From Malaya genurostris (Eukaryota > Arthropoda > Insecta > Diptera > Culicidae), in contig NC_080570.1 in NCBI RefSeq assembly GCF_030247185.1, positions 119,254,689 through 119,318,688 on the forward strand: a stretch of DNA of 64,000 bases. The letters run 5' to 3'. Below are positions 35,191 through 46,920 of the stretch, piece by piece; position 1 is the first letter of the stretch; each line of letters opens with the position of its first letter. Below the pieces are notes generated by a model. That model was not told the origin of the DNA. It saw only the letters and a list, made by a program, of their open reading frames with translations, and made no database searches. Made by a program: the position numbers and the translations under genes.

Positions 35191-35989
35191 ACTCGCATTT
35201 TTAACCTAATCGACAACATGTTTTTAGGATTAACTTTCTACTTAATCCTAAATTCATAAAAAGAGCGTTTCTGGCGCCCGAGGCGAACTTAAAAATATTC
35301 GCCACAACCAACTTTTTAACCAACACCTTTAAGACAATCTGACATTATATTTTCTGTAAGGTTATTCCAAGTAACATTATTAATTTTATTAAATATTAGT
35401 AGCAGTCTTTAGTATACTACACAGAAGCCTACTGAAAACGGCATTTCAAGATCATATTCCAGCCAAGTTGACTATTCTTCATAAGGTTTATAAAGCAAAA
35501 TGAAGAATCAGCGTTAAATCTATTCCGAAGTTTTTCAAAATTCAAGAAAGTTTCAAAACCGGCTTTACGATCAATATTAAATTTATGCGGGTTAATTTTA
35601 TTGTAGGAACTTCTTTTACGACTTTGAGCATTCCTCTAAATCTAAAAAAGAATATATGTGATTTTATTTTTCTCGTAAAAATATAGATGAACATAAGAAT
35701 TATTACTGAATTAAAGGCGCTTTTTGCAGAAGTCTGCATGGTTTATAAAAAACTATTTTTTGTATTTCATCGTAATTCGGATATAAAATGTGGCGATGCC
35801 AGTGCAGTAAATAGTAGTACGAACATCTACGCACACGCACAGTTTAATTAAATTTGGAGTGTCAGGAATGGCCATCCCTGTCTAAGGGTAAATTTTTGGT
35901 GGAAGGGGTAATTTGAGTAATTTAATCACAAAAGAAGTCATTTTTATCCAAGCTAAACTTTGAAAATGCTGTGTGCATTGTTTGGAAAG
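35191..35989. other. Spacer with no recognised feature
   Basis: AT-rich, with a 65-codon minus-strand frame at 35542-35739 that carries no recognisable motif. Confidence 0.35.
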
Positions 35990-36420
35990 GTGACTTGTGT
36001 TTTCTTCTTCCGTGCCATCTCGTACCGGTGCCTACTGCTTTTGTATCGTCATTTCATATGGCGGTTTGAAAGTTTTGACACTCATCGCCCTGTAATTGCG
36101 GAACCGGAAGTCAGATCCTGTATCTGTTTTTGAGATTTGTATCTGTTTTTGACAATTGCTCATGAAACTGAAAATGTGCTAATCGTGCTTTAGTTCCGCA
36201 ACCGGATGTCGGATCTGGATTAAATGCTCTAAAAAGCGATTATATTATAAGACCTTTTCTTGTTGAAATCGGTAAAGCCGTTCCCTAGAAAATTGAGTGC
36301 ACATTTTGTAACTCCGGAACCAGAAATCGGATCCTGATGAAATTCAATAGCAAGTTATGGGATCATAAGACCTTTCATTTGAGTCTAAGTTTGTGAAAAA
36401 ATGGTTTTGTCATATCAGAG
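35990..36420 (-). repeat. Family P, inverted internal part
   Basis: ccgtgccatctcgtaccggt, gtatcgtcatttcatatggc and catcgccctgtaattgcgga are the reverse complement of words at 21295-21390. It continues through three diverged units to tgagtctaagtttgtgaaaa at 36380. Confidence 0.75.
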
Positions 36421-37751
36421 AAAAGTGTTCATATTTTTGTTAGATACAAACTCCCATCGTTGGTATTAAAAAAAATCTTTTTTCTAGACAGTTCGAAGTG
36501 ATGTTTTTAAAAATATTTTAAGAGCGATTTGCTTTTCATGCAAATTAGACTTTTGATTTATTTATTTTTGTTGTATATTAGTTTTCATGTATTGCAAGTA
36601 CATTACACAATTTCTCCAGTCCCTATAAAGAGACACAACCTCCTGAAGGCCCCTGCGAACGTTTCTGGGACTTAAAGAAACAAACACAATTAACAGCGTA
36701 TCAATCCTGTTCAAATAATATTAAGTAACTTACGCTTTGTTTTTAGATGAATGACTTTTGGGTAAAAATATAATTTGGCAGTACCAGCATTTGGCAGGAA
36801 GGAAAAATGACAACACAGACAGAGAAGGATATTGTTCCGGAAAGAAATGGAACGATCTTTATCTGTCAATGCCGGTATGATCATTTTGTTGGTGTTGATC
36901 TATAAATTCGTATTTTTACAATAACTTTACATTGAAATAAAAAAAATGCAGCCTAAAATATTGTTCTTATACAAGCAAACGTTTGGTGTCAGATGCACAA
37001 TTTTTCATTTCTTTCAAATTCAATTTGTCACACAATTTTTCATTCTTTTCAAATTCAAACTTTCAGAAACACAATGATCATAATAAGGTAATTAAACATA
37101 ACGTTACTTCACAATTCTGTAGGTTTCAATATTATTTAATCGCAAACTAAGCGTTAATTGCAAGATATTCATTGAAAATTCAATGCTATCCGATTTAGTT
37201 TTGCATCGATGAAAGTTTTCAATCAAAATTTTGATTCAATCCATGTCTATTCCATGTTACTATTGATTTACATGTCGTGTAAATTTTATTATTTCTTTCT
37301 GTGTACACTCACGGTAAAAAGAACGATGCCGAATAAGCAAGGTCTTTTTGTTGGTTTCCAACAAACTTCATCAGTTTATGCGGGAATTTCAGGAAAAGTT
37401 GGTCATTTATCAATTCCGTATATACGAGAAACTTGAAGGTTCAAATTTATGTATTCAATTGTATAAAATTATTATTTCGAATTAAACTAAATATCAGCAC
37501 GAAAATGGGCGAAATATGAGAAGAAGAAAAGGAATTCACAATTCAGTTCACTTTTGTTCACTCAATTCCGACAGATTTCCGAATCAATCCGTTGGAGTGG
37601 AGGTAAAACTCATTCAAAAACGGTTATTAGACTCGAGTCAGCATTGGTTCGGAGTTCATGAAATTCTGAATGAATTTTTTCACCCAATCGAATTTGATTT
37701 GGGAATTCGGAATCATTCTCCGAATCTCGCTCGTCTTGTCTAACCCAATAT
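36421..37751. other. Repeat-poor spacer; tail shares a repeat with the window's right end
   Basis: No gene. At 37550-37735 words such as ttccgacagatttccgaatc and gggaattcggaatcattctc are the inverse of words at 63270-63450, so both are copies of one dispersed repeat in opposite orientation. Confidence 0.4.
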
Positions 37752-37992
37752 TAGGGTAACAGAGGTATTTTGGCCACTTCATATATTTTGGCCCACCTAA
37801 CAAACTTTATCGATTTCATCGGATTTTATCGTTGTTAAGTAACTCATTTTGCATCAATTTGAAGCTAATCACATTAAATTACCTATTGCGGGAGGGGTTT
37901 TTAAAGATATCACAATATTTGGTGAATATTTTTATAAAGTGGGCCAAAATAAAATCAATTCTAAAGTGGGCCAAAATACCTCTGTTACCCTA
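37752..37992. mobile_element. MITE, 241 bp, long terminal inverted repeats
   Basis: Left end tagggtaacagaggtatttt followed by ggccactt. The right end is the exact complement (aagtgggccaaaatac then ctctgttacccta) apart from one base. TA at both edges fits a TA-duplicating (Tc1/mariner-type) MITE. The inner words tttggcccac and gtgggccaaa extend the palindrome. Confidence 0.85.
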
Positions 37993-39224
37993 TATTTCGA
38001 CATGTTAAAAGCAAATTGACAATTTTTCTACTACATGAAGCTAGACACAATTACAACCGACAGTCAGATTCGTTTCAGTGAAGACCGACAGAATGTGGCA
38101 GAAATTTTGTTTATTGTTTTGTTTGTTAAGTTCGCAAAATAAATGAGTGACATTTTCATCATCTAACAGTCACATATATTTTCTACTAAGCTCTTACAGC
38201 TGATTCAATAAAAAGCGCGTGCATCAAATAGTAGCTCACCATCACCATTCGCTTTGTGAATTTAGTGAGAAGACACAGAAGTGCGAAGACAAAAGATGTG
38301 AATTGCAATGCACGGATTTTCAAATGACAATTTCTTTGGTTTCTTTGATTATGTCATCGCTAGATGCGCCTGCTTTGTGATAGCAACAAAAAAAAAGTAA
38401 ATATTTCTTCATCAAATCGGATGATAGAGGATCACATCGCGCGGGGATAGGACGTTTTCTGTTCACGGAATACTCGAACAGCTTATATTGAACAGCTATT
38501 GTGATTCAGCAGTTCAACATAAACCACTAAGCAGATGTGTCTAACCTGACGTTTCGGACAAAACAAGGTTAGACCGATGCGGCACATCGCCCAATAATTC
38601 GTTCAACAAGAAACTCATAAACTTTCCCTTCTACTTCTTCCATGTCAATACTAAGGTTTTTCATACGGTGATTCTACAAATATTACACTTGTTAACATTA
38701 TATAAACAAAGAAAAAACACCACAATTTTCAAATAAACACTAGCAAAACTCGTCATGCATACGCATATGACATTTGTTATCAAACAGACAATCAAAATCG
38801 TGCAATCTACAGCATGAACAGCCGCATCTACCGATCGGATGACAGATGACTTACAATCGTACGGTCATTGTCATAGTTACCGACCGTCGTGATGTTTCGG
38901 ACTACTAACTGTTATCAGTTGCATTAGCTTATTGCATCACCGTAGAAAGTAAGCTAACCCACAATGTCAGCATGTACCTGATCGCGTGAGTTGACGCGAA
39001 AGTACGACCTTTCATCGCAGGAAATTAAACTGTTGACAAGTGTCATCAATTTATGATTCATTTACGAGTATCCAAAATGTCTATAATCTAAAGAGCTTTC
39101 CGTGCTTAAGCTTATCTTTGCTTTAATAAACTGGTATCGAAATAAATTGATAAAAAATGAAAGCAATTGCAGTGACACCAATCAGCAAAAAATTTAGTAA
39201 AATTCCGCTTACTAGGTTTGTAAG
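37993..39224. other. Spacer with no recognised feature
   Basis: No ORF with a domain and no terminal repeats are visible. Composition is slightly less AT-rich at 38440-38960. Confidence 0.35.
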
Positions 39225-39460
39225 CAGAGTTACCACATTCACAGATTTTGTTGCCTATTTTGCCACACAGATTCTGTGTCACAGAACACAGATTTTATCA
39301 AAATTCACAGATTTCTATAGATTTTTGTGAATATTTCATAAAAATGGCAGATTTTCAAAAGGTTTTCACAGATTTTCCCAGATTATGACCGAAAATATGT
39401 AACACAGATGGTACACAGATTTTTCAAGATAAAACACAGATTTTAAAATGGCAACTCTGT
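39225..39460. mobile_element. MITE of the CAGAGTTGCCA class
   Basis: Starts cagagttaccacattcacag and ends atggcaactctg. The interior is dominated by repeated cacagattt words. Same class as the pair nested in the hAT-like element. Confidence 0.65.
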
Positions 39461-40409
39461 TTGTGAGGCATGTCAACATGTAACTCAGAAAAAGAAAGCG
39501 AAATCATTTTTTGTTTGTTTACTGATAAGATTCCGACGGGCACAATTGGATGTTGGTCGTTTCTAGAAAAAAAAGTAGGCATTGCTTCGTGAGCATATTT
39601 GGTAATGGTTTTTGTTTTGTTTTGTGAGATTCTGCGCTGTTACTTGCCATAAATAGTGATAAGTGCAGTCGAATTCTGCTCACTTTCTTGAATGTCGCGG
39701 TCACCTCAATCAGTTGACCCGTTTGTTGCGATTAAACAGCAGAAGCAACGTCTGGAGAATTAGGGCATTCGTGCTTCTTCACAAATGTACACAGCTAGAA
39801 AAATCGTGTAAATTTACGTCTTCTGAGACCGACATAATCAAGCGTTAAAAATGAAACACATGTTTAATGCACATATTTTGAAAGTTCATACGCCTGCTTG
39901 AATTATGAGGCATGTTTGACACATATTTAAATCGTCATTTTAATTTAGTCATTTCACGGACTACGTTCTTATGAATTGTGTCATACACTGAGTTAAATTT
40001 TCACTTTCACATTATATGATATTCTAATATATTTGCACTACTGCCATTTCCAATGATAGTTACATGGTGTATTCAATATCATGTCAAACGTACAAGATAT
40101 ATATATTTCTTTCATATAGCGAATGAAATTATTAGGCTTAATCAAATTTAATAGCGCGTCTTAGAACCATTATAAGATAACCATATAGCATTCATTGGGA
40201 AAACTGTTGAAATGCATATTGTATTCAATCCGAATTTATAGATAGGTTCATGTAGAACATATGGCTTGTTGTATTAAATTTATATATAACGTTTTATGGA
40301 GGTCATTCTATTTCCATGTATCAGTTATATAAACATTAAATGATTACAATGGATTGAACTAGTGTGGTAAATTTGCTTCATATTAAAAATAATTAGCTTA
40401 TTATATTAT
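39461..40409. other. Spacer, AT-rich, no recognised feature
   Basis: No long frame with a domain. The last few hundred bases could include the unrecognised left end of the transposon relic that follows. Confidence 0.35.
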
Positions 40410-41261
40410 ATACCATATGGCGCGTTATCGAACGGTATATGGAAACATTGACGACGATTCGGAAGCCTTAAGCCAAACGTCGGAGTGGAATTGTCGACCG
40501 GCAACTGCGTGGTAAGATTTTGAAGACGATTAAGAGGAATCCTAATCTCTTGGACCGTGATTTAGCCAGAAAATTCAGTGCTTCCCATAGTACCGTGAGG
40601 AGAACTCGACTCCGGGAAGGAATCAAGTCGTATCGAGCTAGCAAACAGCCAAATCGTACCATAAAACAGAATAGTGTGGTCAAAATTCGTGCTCGGAAAC
40701 TATATGACCAGGTGCTGACCAAGTTCGACGGGTGCCTTCTGATGGACGATGAAACCTATGTCAAGGCTGACTTCGGGCAAATCCCAGGTCAACAATTTCA
40801 CTTGGCAACGGCTCGAGGGGATGTTCCAGCCAAATTTAATTTTTTTTGCCGACAAATTTGCAAGAAAATTTATGATTTGGCAGGGCATTTCAGGCTGTGG
40901 CAAAAAAACGAAAGTTTTCGTTACAAATAAGACAATGACATCGGAACTATACCAAAAAGAGTGTCTCCAAAAACGAATTTTTCCGTTCATTCGATCTCAC
41001 GACCATCCCGTAATGTTTTGGCCAGATTTGGCAAGCTGTCATTACAGCAAAGTCGTTCACTTCAACCCACCCAACTGCCCCCAGTTCCGCCCTATTGAGA
41101 AATACTGGGCAATCATGAAGAGGAGACTCAAGGCAAAGGGAAAGGTTGTCAAAGACATCAAACAAGTGACAACCTGGTGGAATAAGATAGCTAAAACGAT
41201 GGACGAAGAAGGTGTGCGCCGCCGTTACAGGAAAATTTCGAGAATTCCCTCGAAACCGTGA
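40410..41261 (+). pseudogene. Second Tc1/mariner (DD37E-like) transposase, decayed
   Basis: Coding similarity runs from GIVDRQLRGKILKTIKRN (about 40485) through the HTH region, then LLMDDETYVKADFG (first Asp, ~40740), FWPDLASCHYSK (second Asp, ~41025) and FRPIEKYWA (Glu, ~41090) to TGA at 41259-41261. A run of eight T near 40842 breaks the frame between 40520-40930 and 40749-41261. Between the second Asp and the Glu only 23 residues remain, so ~14 codons have been deleted relative to the 37 expected. It is related to, but clearly diverged from, the copy at 5640-6934. Terminal inverted repeats could not be located, so element limits are unknown. Confidence 0.8.
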
Positions 41262-41889
41262 CGAATAATTTTATCCGTATTTTTTCTTAAAAGTATGAAG
41301 AAAACGCTACATTTGTATAAAAAAAGATCTTGAAATTAATAATAAATAACTGAAATACAGGTAATTGTCTTTGTTCCAATTCTATCTGAAGCAAGCTTTA
41401 TCAGTCAATCCCATAGGGAAGCACCTTCTGATATTTGCGGTGGATAAATGTAACTCCGAAACTACAAAATGACATTTTTAGTCTATTTACTTTTCAAGTG
41501 TCAAAGAGCTATTTTTGTTTGGTGTATTTATCACATGTCGATTGATCCGTCAGTTGCTCACTGAATCTTGGCACTTTGCACCGCCGAGCTCTCTGTAATT
41601 ATCTCGGCAAAAGATAAAATTGCTGGGTTACGGTAATCTCAATTTTGACAAACGTCAGTTTTTACCGATATCGTCAGCAAAAACTTTACTGTTCGGCATA
41701 AACTTTACTGAACGTTCGTTGTTTCGAGGACTTCCAATTTAAAAATATTCAATTTATCAGGTGTACAACTCTACTTCCGCCGTTTTTCGATAGTTGGCTG
41801 TACCGGCTGAGGCTGGTCAAAATACATAGATGATAATGCCTTTGAAGTGAGTGTGTACAGTGTCTAATGAATTGTCTTCGCCGTTTCAG
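41262..41889. other. Spacer or flank of the mariner relic
   Basis: Words such as gcaccgccgagctctctgta and attatctcggcaaaagataa near 41578-41612 look like part of another dispersed element, but no boundaries are visible. Confidence 0.3.
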
Positions 41890-41929
41890 TGACAGTTGTT
41901 CTTGTTTTCGTATTATTCACACTCGAAAA

Positions 41930-42545
41930 TGTCTGTTTATGTGCCCAATTCTCGTCATTTGCGGGAAGTTTTACTTTTCTTTTACAATTCGAAAAAAATG
42001 CAGCTGAAGCGCATCGAATGCTCTCAGAAACTTACGGTGAGGCTGCTCTGAGTAAAAGAACGTGTCGGGAGTGATTTCAACGTTTTAAAAATGGTAATTT
42101 CGATGTCGAAGACAAACATGGTGGTGGAAGAGAAAAAACTAGTTGTTCATCTTTGAAGGTTTTGCTTGATGAAGATTCGTGCCAAACCCAAGAAGAGCTT
42201 GCCGAATCGTTGGGAGTGAGTCAGCAAGCCATTTCAAAACGTCTCAAGGCCCTGGGCATGATTCAGAAAGTGGTCAAAAAGTACCTGGAAACGCTGAAAT
42301 GGGAAGTCTTGCCCCACCCGCCGTATTCCCCAGATGTCGCCCCTTCTGACTTCCACCTATTCCGTTCGATGGCACACGGCCTGGCAGATCAACATTTTCA
42401 ATCCTTCGAAGAGTTGGAAAAATGGATTGCTCATGGATAGCGTCAAAAAAGGATTCCTTTTTTCGAGCCGGGATTGGAAAATTTCCGGAAAGATGGGAGA
42501 AAGTTGTCGCTAGCGACGGACAATACTTTGAATAATACATCTGTA
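41930..42545 (+). pseudogene. Internally deleted mellifera-like mariner transposase
   Basis: The N-terminal part (AAEAHRMLSETYGEAALSKR, ~42002) is followed by a TGA where Trp is expected (CRE-stop-FQRF, 42072-42077), then the second HTH (TQEELAESLGVSQQAISKRL). Directly after GMIQK the sequence jumps to KYLETLKWEVLPHPPYSPD, so WVPHEL and the first two catalytic Asp residues are absent. The last catalytic region, YSPDVAPSDFHLF, and LADQHFQSFEELEKWI follow, then another stop. It is a deletion derivative, not functional. This subfamily is distinct from the mariner at 9718 and 45762. Confidence 0.8.
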
Positions 42546-43639
42546 AGCACTTTTTCGCAGCTTTTAATTTTGGAAAAAAACGGTGAGAGGAGAAAGAATA
42601 TGAAATTATAGAGCCATTGTACTCAAGGAAGAGCAAGGATGTGAAGATAAAGTGCGGAAAAGTTAGACGTGACAAGGGTCATTTAAGTAAGCAGAAGGTT
42701 TCTCGTATCTTAACTTTTACCTTCTACCAGTTACCAGTCGAACTTAGGCATCTTAGCGAAACGAATCATCCGAGTCTCCGATATGTCGGAAAGTAAAGGC
42801 AAAGGTCGTTTGCCATTTACTATCCGAACCGGAAAATATATGTTGATATTTTCTCATCTCCATATAGCTAGTTATTACACCGGAATGAAAGATGGAGAGT
42901 TAGTTTGATATGGTTAAAAAACCGATTAAAAATTACTGACTGACCAGAAGTCATAAATAAAAAAATAAAACGTGAAAGTAAGGTCTGGAGCTTTATATAA
43001 ATAATCAACCATAATTTGTTATTATACTTACTGGATAGATTGTAAATTCTCACGTCTTCCTTTTGGACTAATTCCATTTATTCTAATGACCACCGGATAA
43101 TTTCTCTGTAATATTTCGTCTGAAAATAACTGCGTAGTGGCAAGCGAAAATATGAAACGTAGATGACAGACCTGCAGTTCACTCTTTCTTTCAGAAGAAC
43201 TAGTTCTTTTAAGCCGTTCGCGACCGGATTGTCCATCTTTAGTGTCTAAGGGAAACGTTTGAATTTATTCATTTTGCCCTGCAGTATGTCCAGATAGTTA
43301 AAAGTTTTTAAAAGTACATTGTCATTCTGACAGTGTACCGCATATTGTGAAACTTGTCCTCGAAAATGTATATTACGATTGAAGGGAATCGAATTCGATC
43401 GTTATTTTCTAAAATATTGGCTGTTCCGGAACATGATAGTCATCATTAGGTGTCTGCAAATTTCTATGGTTCAACAGGAATCGTTTGAGCACACTTTTTC
43501 GCCACTATAGTATGGACACTTTTCGAGTGAATCGTGTGCAAGTATGTTATTTCTTTGCAATACCACAAGGCTTCTACCGGTTAATCCGTATCGTGACCAG
43601 TGCAGTAAAACTTAATTCAATTCAATTGAAACCGAATGT
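42546..43639. other. Spacer with no recognised feature
   Basis: No gene or terminal repeats identified. Several 60-130 codon frames on both strands lack any motif. Confidence 0.35.
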
Positions 43640-44250
43640 GAAACACACTGACGATCTCTCTACTGCAGTAAACTTCACACTCTGACACACACACACACAC
43701 ACACACACACAACGTTCACTGACGTACCGAACGGGCAGCATTCAGTTCTTTAATCGATTCTCTTCAAATCAAAGCTCAGTTTAACCACCGTCAGTTGATC
43801 TCTCGAAGTAACAAAATGTCTCTTTCAATAGTGTGAGAGCGGCCTTCAAATGAGGTTCATGTAAACATTCGAATTGGTTCAAGATAATAGATGAAAGACA
43901 AACTAGCTAGCTAAAATATCAATTACAGAATACACATAAATTAAATGTTTCTTTCTTCAGTTTTCATGTTTAATACTTTACTGCATTTATAATTCTATTC
44001 ATTCAAACTTGCTCACTACCAACAGCGAAGACAATAAAGCAGCTAGACTACTTGGCACTTGAAACTGAACAAGCAGAACTTCAAATGATTAGGTACGATT
44101 ATTCAACTGAAGATTAATTCTGGGAACTTCACTTGAAAGTGGCAGTAAAAGTCAAATGAATTTGTATCGATATGCTGACGATCAGTGGCCATAAATATCA
44201 TTTTCATCTGATATTATTCGATTGAAAATGAAATTTTACCGCACTGATCG
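43640..44250 (+). repeat. Dispersed repeat with embedded (CA)n
   Basis: Words ggttcaagataatagatgaa and tcaattacagaatacacata (43874-43940) correspond to ggttaagataataaatgacc and tcaatcacagaatatactta at 63152-63220, and gcagcattcagttctttaat (43736) to gacagcactcagttcttcat (62759). Each copy carries a dinucleotide run at the same relative place: (CA)n at 43684-43711 here and (GA)n in the other copy. Confidence 0.55.
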
Positions 44251-44690
44251 TGACGGATAATGTAATCGAATTTAAACTGTCATTTGAAGTTAGGCCCTTT
44301 GTTCGTGCCTTTTAGTATTCAATTGACGCAATTCCTTCGGTAAACCGTTGAATGAGATTCCCACGTAGTGATCGGCGACGGATGCAACAACTGGCTTATT
44401 GAACTATTGAAACATGCAACCTGTGTGATGCTCATTATCGGCACATTGAACGTCAACACGGCCACTACATCGCCCCGCTTGCTACGATTGTTTACTCAAA
44501 TGACTGAAAATAGAAGTAAGAGTCTAACGTTTGATTGTTCTGCTGGATTTGTGGTAGAGTAGGTTGACGACATCAGCTGTAAATATTTTTTTTTTTCAAA
44601 ATATTGTCCTCGTACGGTTTTCTGTTCTGTCGACATTAAAATGAATGTTGTATAATTCTTATACATGTTTCTATTTTTACATTCATATCA
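44251..44690. other. Spacer with no recognised feature
   Basis: The 64-codon frame at 44368-44562 has no motif. Confidence 0.3.
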
Positions 44691-45125
44691 GTGTTTAGCT
44701 ATGATTTAAGTTTCTGGAGAATTAAACTGGGTGCTCAGCCAGATCCAATTTACGCAGAAGCTTTTTTTATTCGGGGGATAACATATATACCACATAGAAA
44801 AGAAACTGCATATCATAATCCCATCGAATTCTCATTGAAGCTTACGGGAAAGATGCTCCGTTGGTCGCGACATTTGAATGTTGGTTTAAACGATTTAGAA
44901 GAAGAAAGAGACGGACAAAGATAGCACAAATCAACGCACGAACTATGAAGACACCTAATTGCAAGGACTGTTGAACGACAAACTCAAAAGCATATAGCGG
45001 AGAGGTTAAACGTTAGTCGTCAGGTCATTGCTGATCGTCTACACGTCATGGGAAAGATTTTCTGTCTTGACGATACTTACCGAATTGATTCGCCATTGGT
45101 GCAAAAATGGGTTCCTCATTCACAC
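44691..45125 (+). pseudogene. Highly decayed mariner transposase relic
   Basis: A recognisable mariner HTH stretch, QTQKHIAERLNVSRQVIADR then LHVMGKI, lies at ~44980-45060, preceded by a LEEERDGQR-like segment at ~44895 and followed by KWVPHSHN (a decayed WVPHEL) at ~45105. Several stops interrupt it. No catalytic core and no ends remain. Confidence 0.6.
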
Positions 45126-45439
45126 AACTAATGCATTTTCTAGCTTCACTAGAAATGGGGACGTGGTGCGGTAAAAAATGGTCAAGGAACATTAGATGAC
45201 AGGTAGAGTCTTTGCTTAATTAATGAATTTGCTGATTCCAGTGAATTTATTTATTGACAAGCTCAGAAAATATTCAGCAAAACATCGATAAAAGGATGCG
45301 CGCCACTGAGATATCAGAATGTTATTTGAACGAATCAGAAAAAAAAGTTCGATTTATATCTCATAATGTTTAGAAAACTTTTCTGAGCAGTGCGGTCTGG
45401 TCGAAGTATTTTATTTAATTTATTTTTGTTATATCGTTT

Positions 45440-45500
45440 AGTTTACCCCGGTCTTAACCTTTTCGGTCGTTCGCCGGGGACTTGATTTAATTATATTCGA
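45440..45500 (+). repeat. Short dispersed repeat (ttaccccggtcttaacc type)
   Basis: tttaccccggtcttaacctt followed by ttcggtcgttcgccgg recurs at 61621-61660 as tttaccccggctttaaccat and tttggtcgctcaccgg. Family unknown. Confidence 0.55.
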
Positions 45501-45545
45501 GTTGCAATGAGCTGGAGTAAAATTAGCTGGATAAACGAGAGAAAT

Positions 45546-45690
45546 GAAAGCTGAAATAACCAATGATGAAATTCTGTTTTTGTTTGTTTTCCCTGGTTAG
45601 CTCCGCCTCATTGGCTGCAAACTTGTTACGACGCGAGTATTTAAAGAGAATCCTTTTCAGCAGCTAGAGTCAGTATTGTCTTAATTCGCC
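45546..45690 (+). repeat. Promoter-like dispersed repeat, copy 2
   Basis: gatgaaattctgtttttgtt, then tagctccgcctcattggctg at 45598 and a gagtatttaaagag TATA-like box at 45634-45647. It has an inverted CCAAT (ATTGG) ~30 bp before the TATA-like word. See copies at 18312 and 46762. Confidence 0.55.
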
Positions 45691-45761
45691 ATTTCGTTGC
45701 CTGTCATAAGAAACCAATCTGCTAAACATAACCTTCGCTGGTTTCTTTTGATGCAATTATA

Positions 45762-46669
45762 ACAGATCGGCTGAAAAGTTTGTATCGTTTCTATGAGAGG
45801 GCGCCACTAGAATTAAATCCATACCATTTTCAGTTAGTACCAACCTTTAAAAGATACGTGTATAAATTTGACAGCTGTCTGATTATTAGTTTGTGAGATA
45901 TTGCATTTTGAGTGAAGCTACTTTTGTTATTGTGAAAAAAATGGAAAAAAAGGAATTTCGTGTGTTGATGAAACACTACTTTTTGATGAAAAAAAGTGCC
46001 GCCGATACCAAAAAATGGCTTGATGAGTGTTATCCAGACTCTGCACCGGGCGAAACAACAATTCGTAAGTGGTTTGCAAAATTTCGTACTGGTCATATGA
46101 GCACCGAAGGCGATGAACGCAGTGGACGTCCAAAAGAGGCTGTTACCGATGAAAACGTGAAAAAATCCACAAAATGATTTTCAATGACCGTAAAGTGAAG
46201 TTGATCGAGATAGCTGACACCCTAAAGATATCAAAGGAACGTGTTGGACATATTATTCACGAATATTTGGATATGAGAAAGCTTTGTGCAAAATGGGTGC
46301 CGCGTGAGCTCACAATCAAGACAATGCACCGTGTCACAAGTCGATGAAAACCATGCTGAAATTGAACGAATTGGGCTTCGAATTGCTCCCTCATCCACCG
46401 TATTCTCCAGATTTGGCCCCCAGTGACTTTTTCCTGTTCTCAGACCTCAAGAGAATGCTCGCTGGTAAAAAATTTAGAAGTAATGAAGAGATAATCGCTG
46501 AAACTGAGACCTATTTTGAGGCAAAGGACAAATCGTACTACAAAAATGGTATCGAAAAGTTGGAAGATCGCTATAATCGCTGTATCGCCTCTTAAGGCAA
46601 TTATGTTGAAAAATAAAAACGAATTTTGGCAAAAAAATGTGTGTTTCTATTAAACGATACGAGCTTTTC
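45762..46669 (+). mobile_element. Mariner DD34D, internally deleted copy
   Basis: The left end acagatcggctgaaaagttt follows TA at 45760-45761. At the right the sequence follows the family to cgatacgagcttttc at ~46669, but the last ~15 bp of the inverted repeat and the TA are lost. It is the same family as 9718-11009, opposite orientation, high identity. Between ctcacaatc (46319) and aagacaatgcaccg (46320 on) about 360 bp of the transposase gene is missing. Confidence 0.88.
45941..46595 (+). pseudogene. Mariner transposase with catalytic core deleted
   Basis: Begins MEKKEFRVLMKHYF at 45941 and reads through the HTH (TTIRKWFAKFRTGHMS) to a frameshift near 46165. It resumes with LIEIADTLKISKERVGHI and KWVPRELTI, then a deletion joins directly to a frame that still holds YSPDLAPSDFFLF (third Asp) and ends in EDRYNRCIAS-stop. 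The first two catalytic Asp residues are gone. Deletion derivatives of this kind can still be mobilised in trans if both ends are intact, but here the right end is damaged. Confidence 0.85.
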
Positions 46670-46761
46670 GTAAAAATATATGTCTTTGCTTTGATTCGTT
46701 TTTTTTCAGAACAGAACTCAATGCACTCTTTATGGTACGTTTAAGACAACAAACGTACAAT

Positions 46762-46920
46762 AAAACAGTTAACGATGAAATTCTGTTATTGAATTTTTAC
46801 TCTCGCTAGCTCCGCCTTATTGGACGTAAACCTGTTGTGACGTGAATGGTTGAAGAGCACCCTTTAAAGTCAATATTTTAAAACTTAGAACCGTGCACAG
46901 TTCTGTGGCAGGACAATTTT
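46762..46920 (+). repeat. Promoter-like dispersed repeat, copy 3
   Basis: acgatgaaattctgttattg, tagctccgccttattggacg (46807), then gttgtgacgtgaatggttga, and ending in gtgcacagttctgtgg at 46894-46909. The TATA-like word is degraded here. Together with copy 2 it brackets the deleted mariner. Confidence 0.55.
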
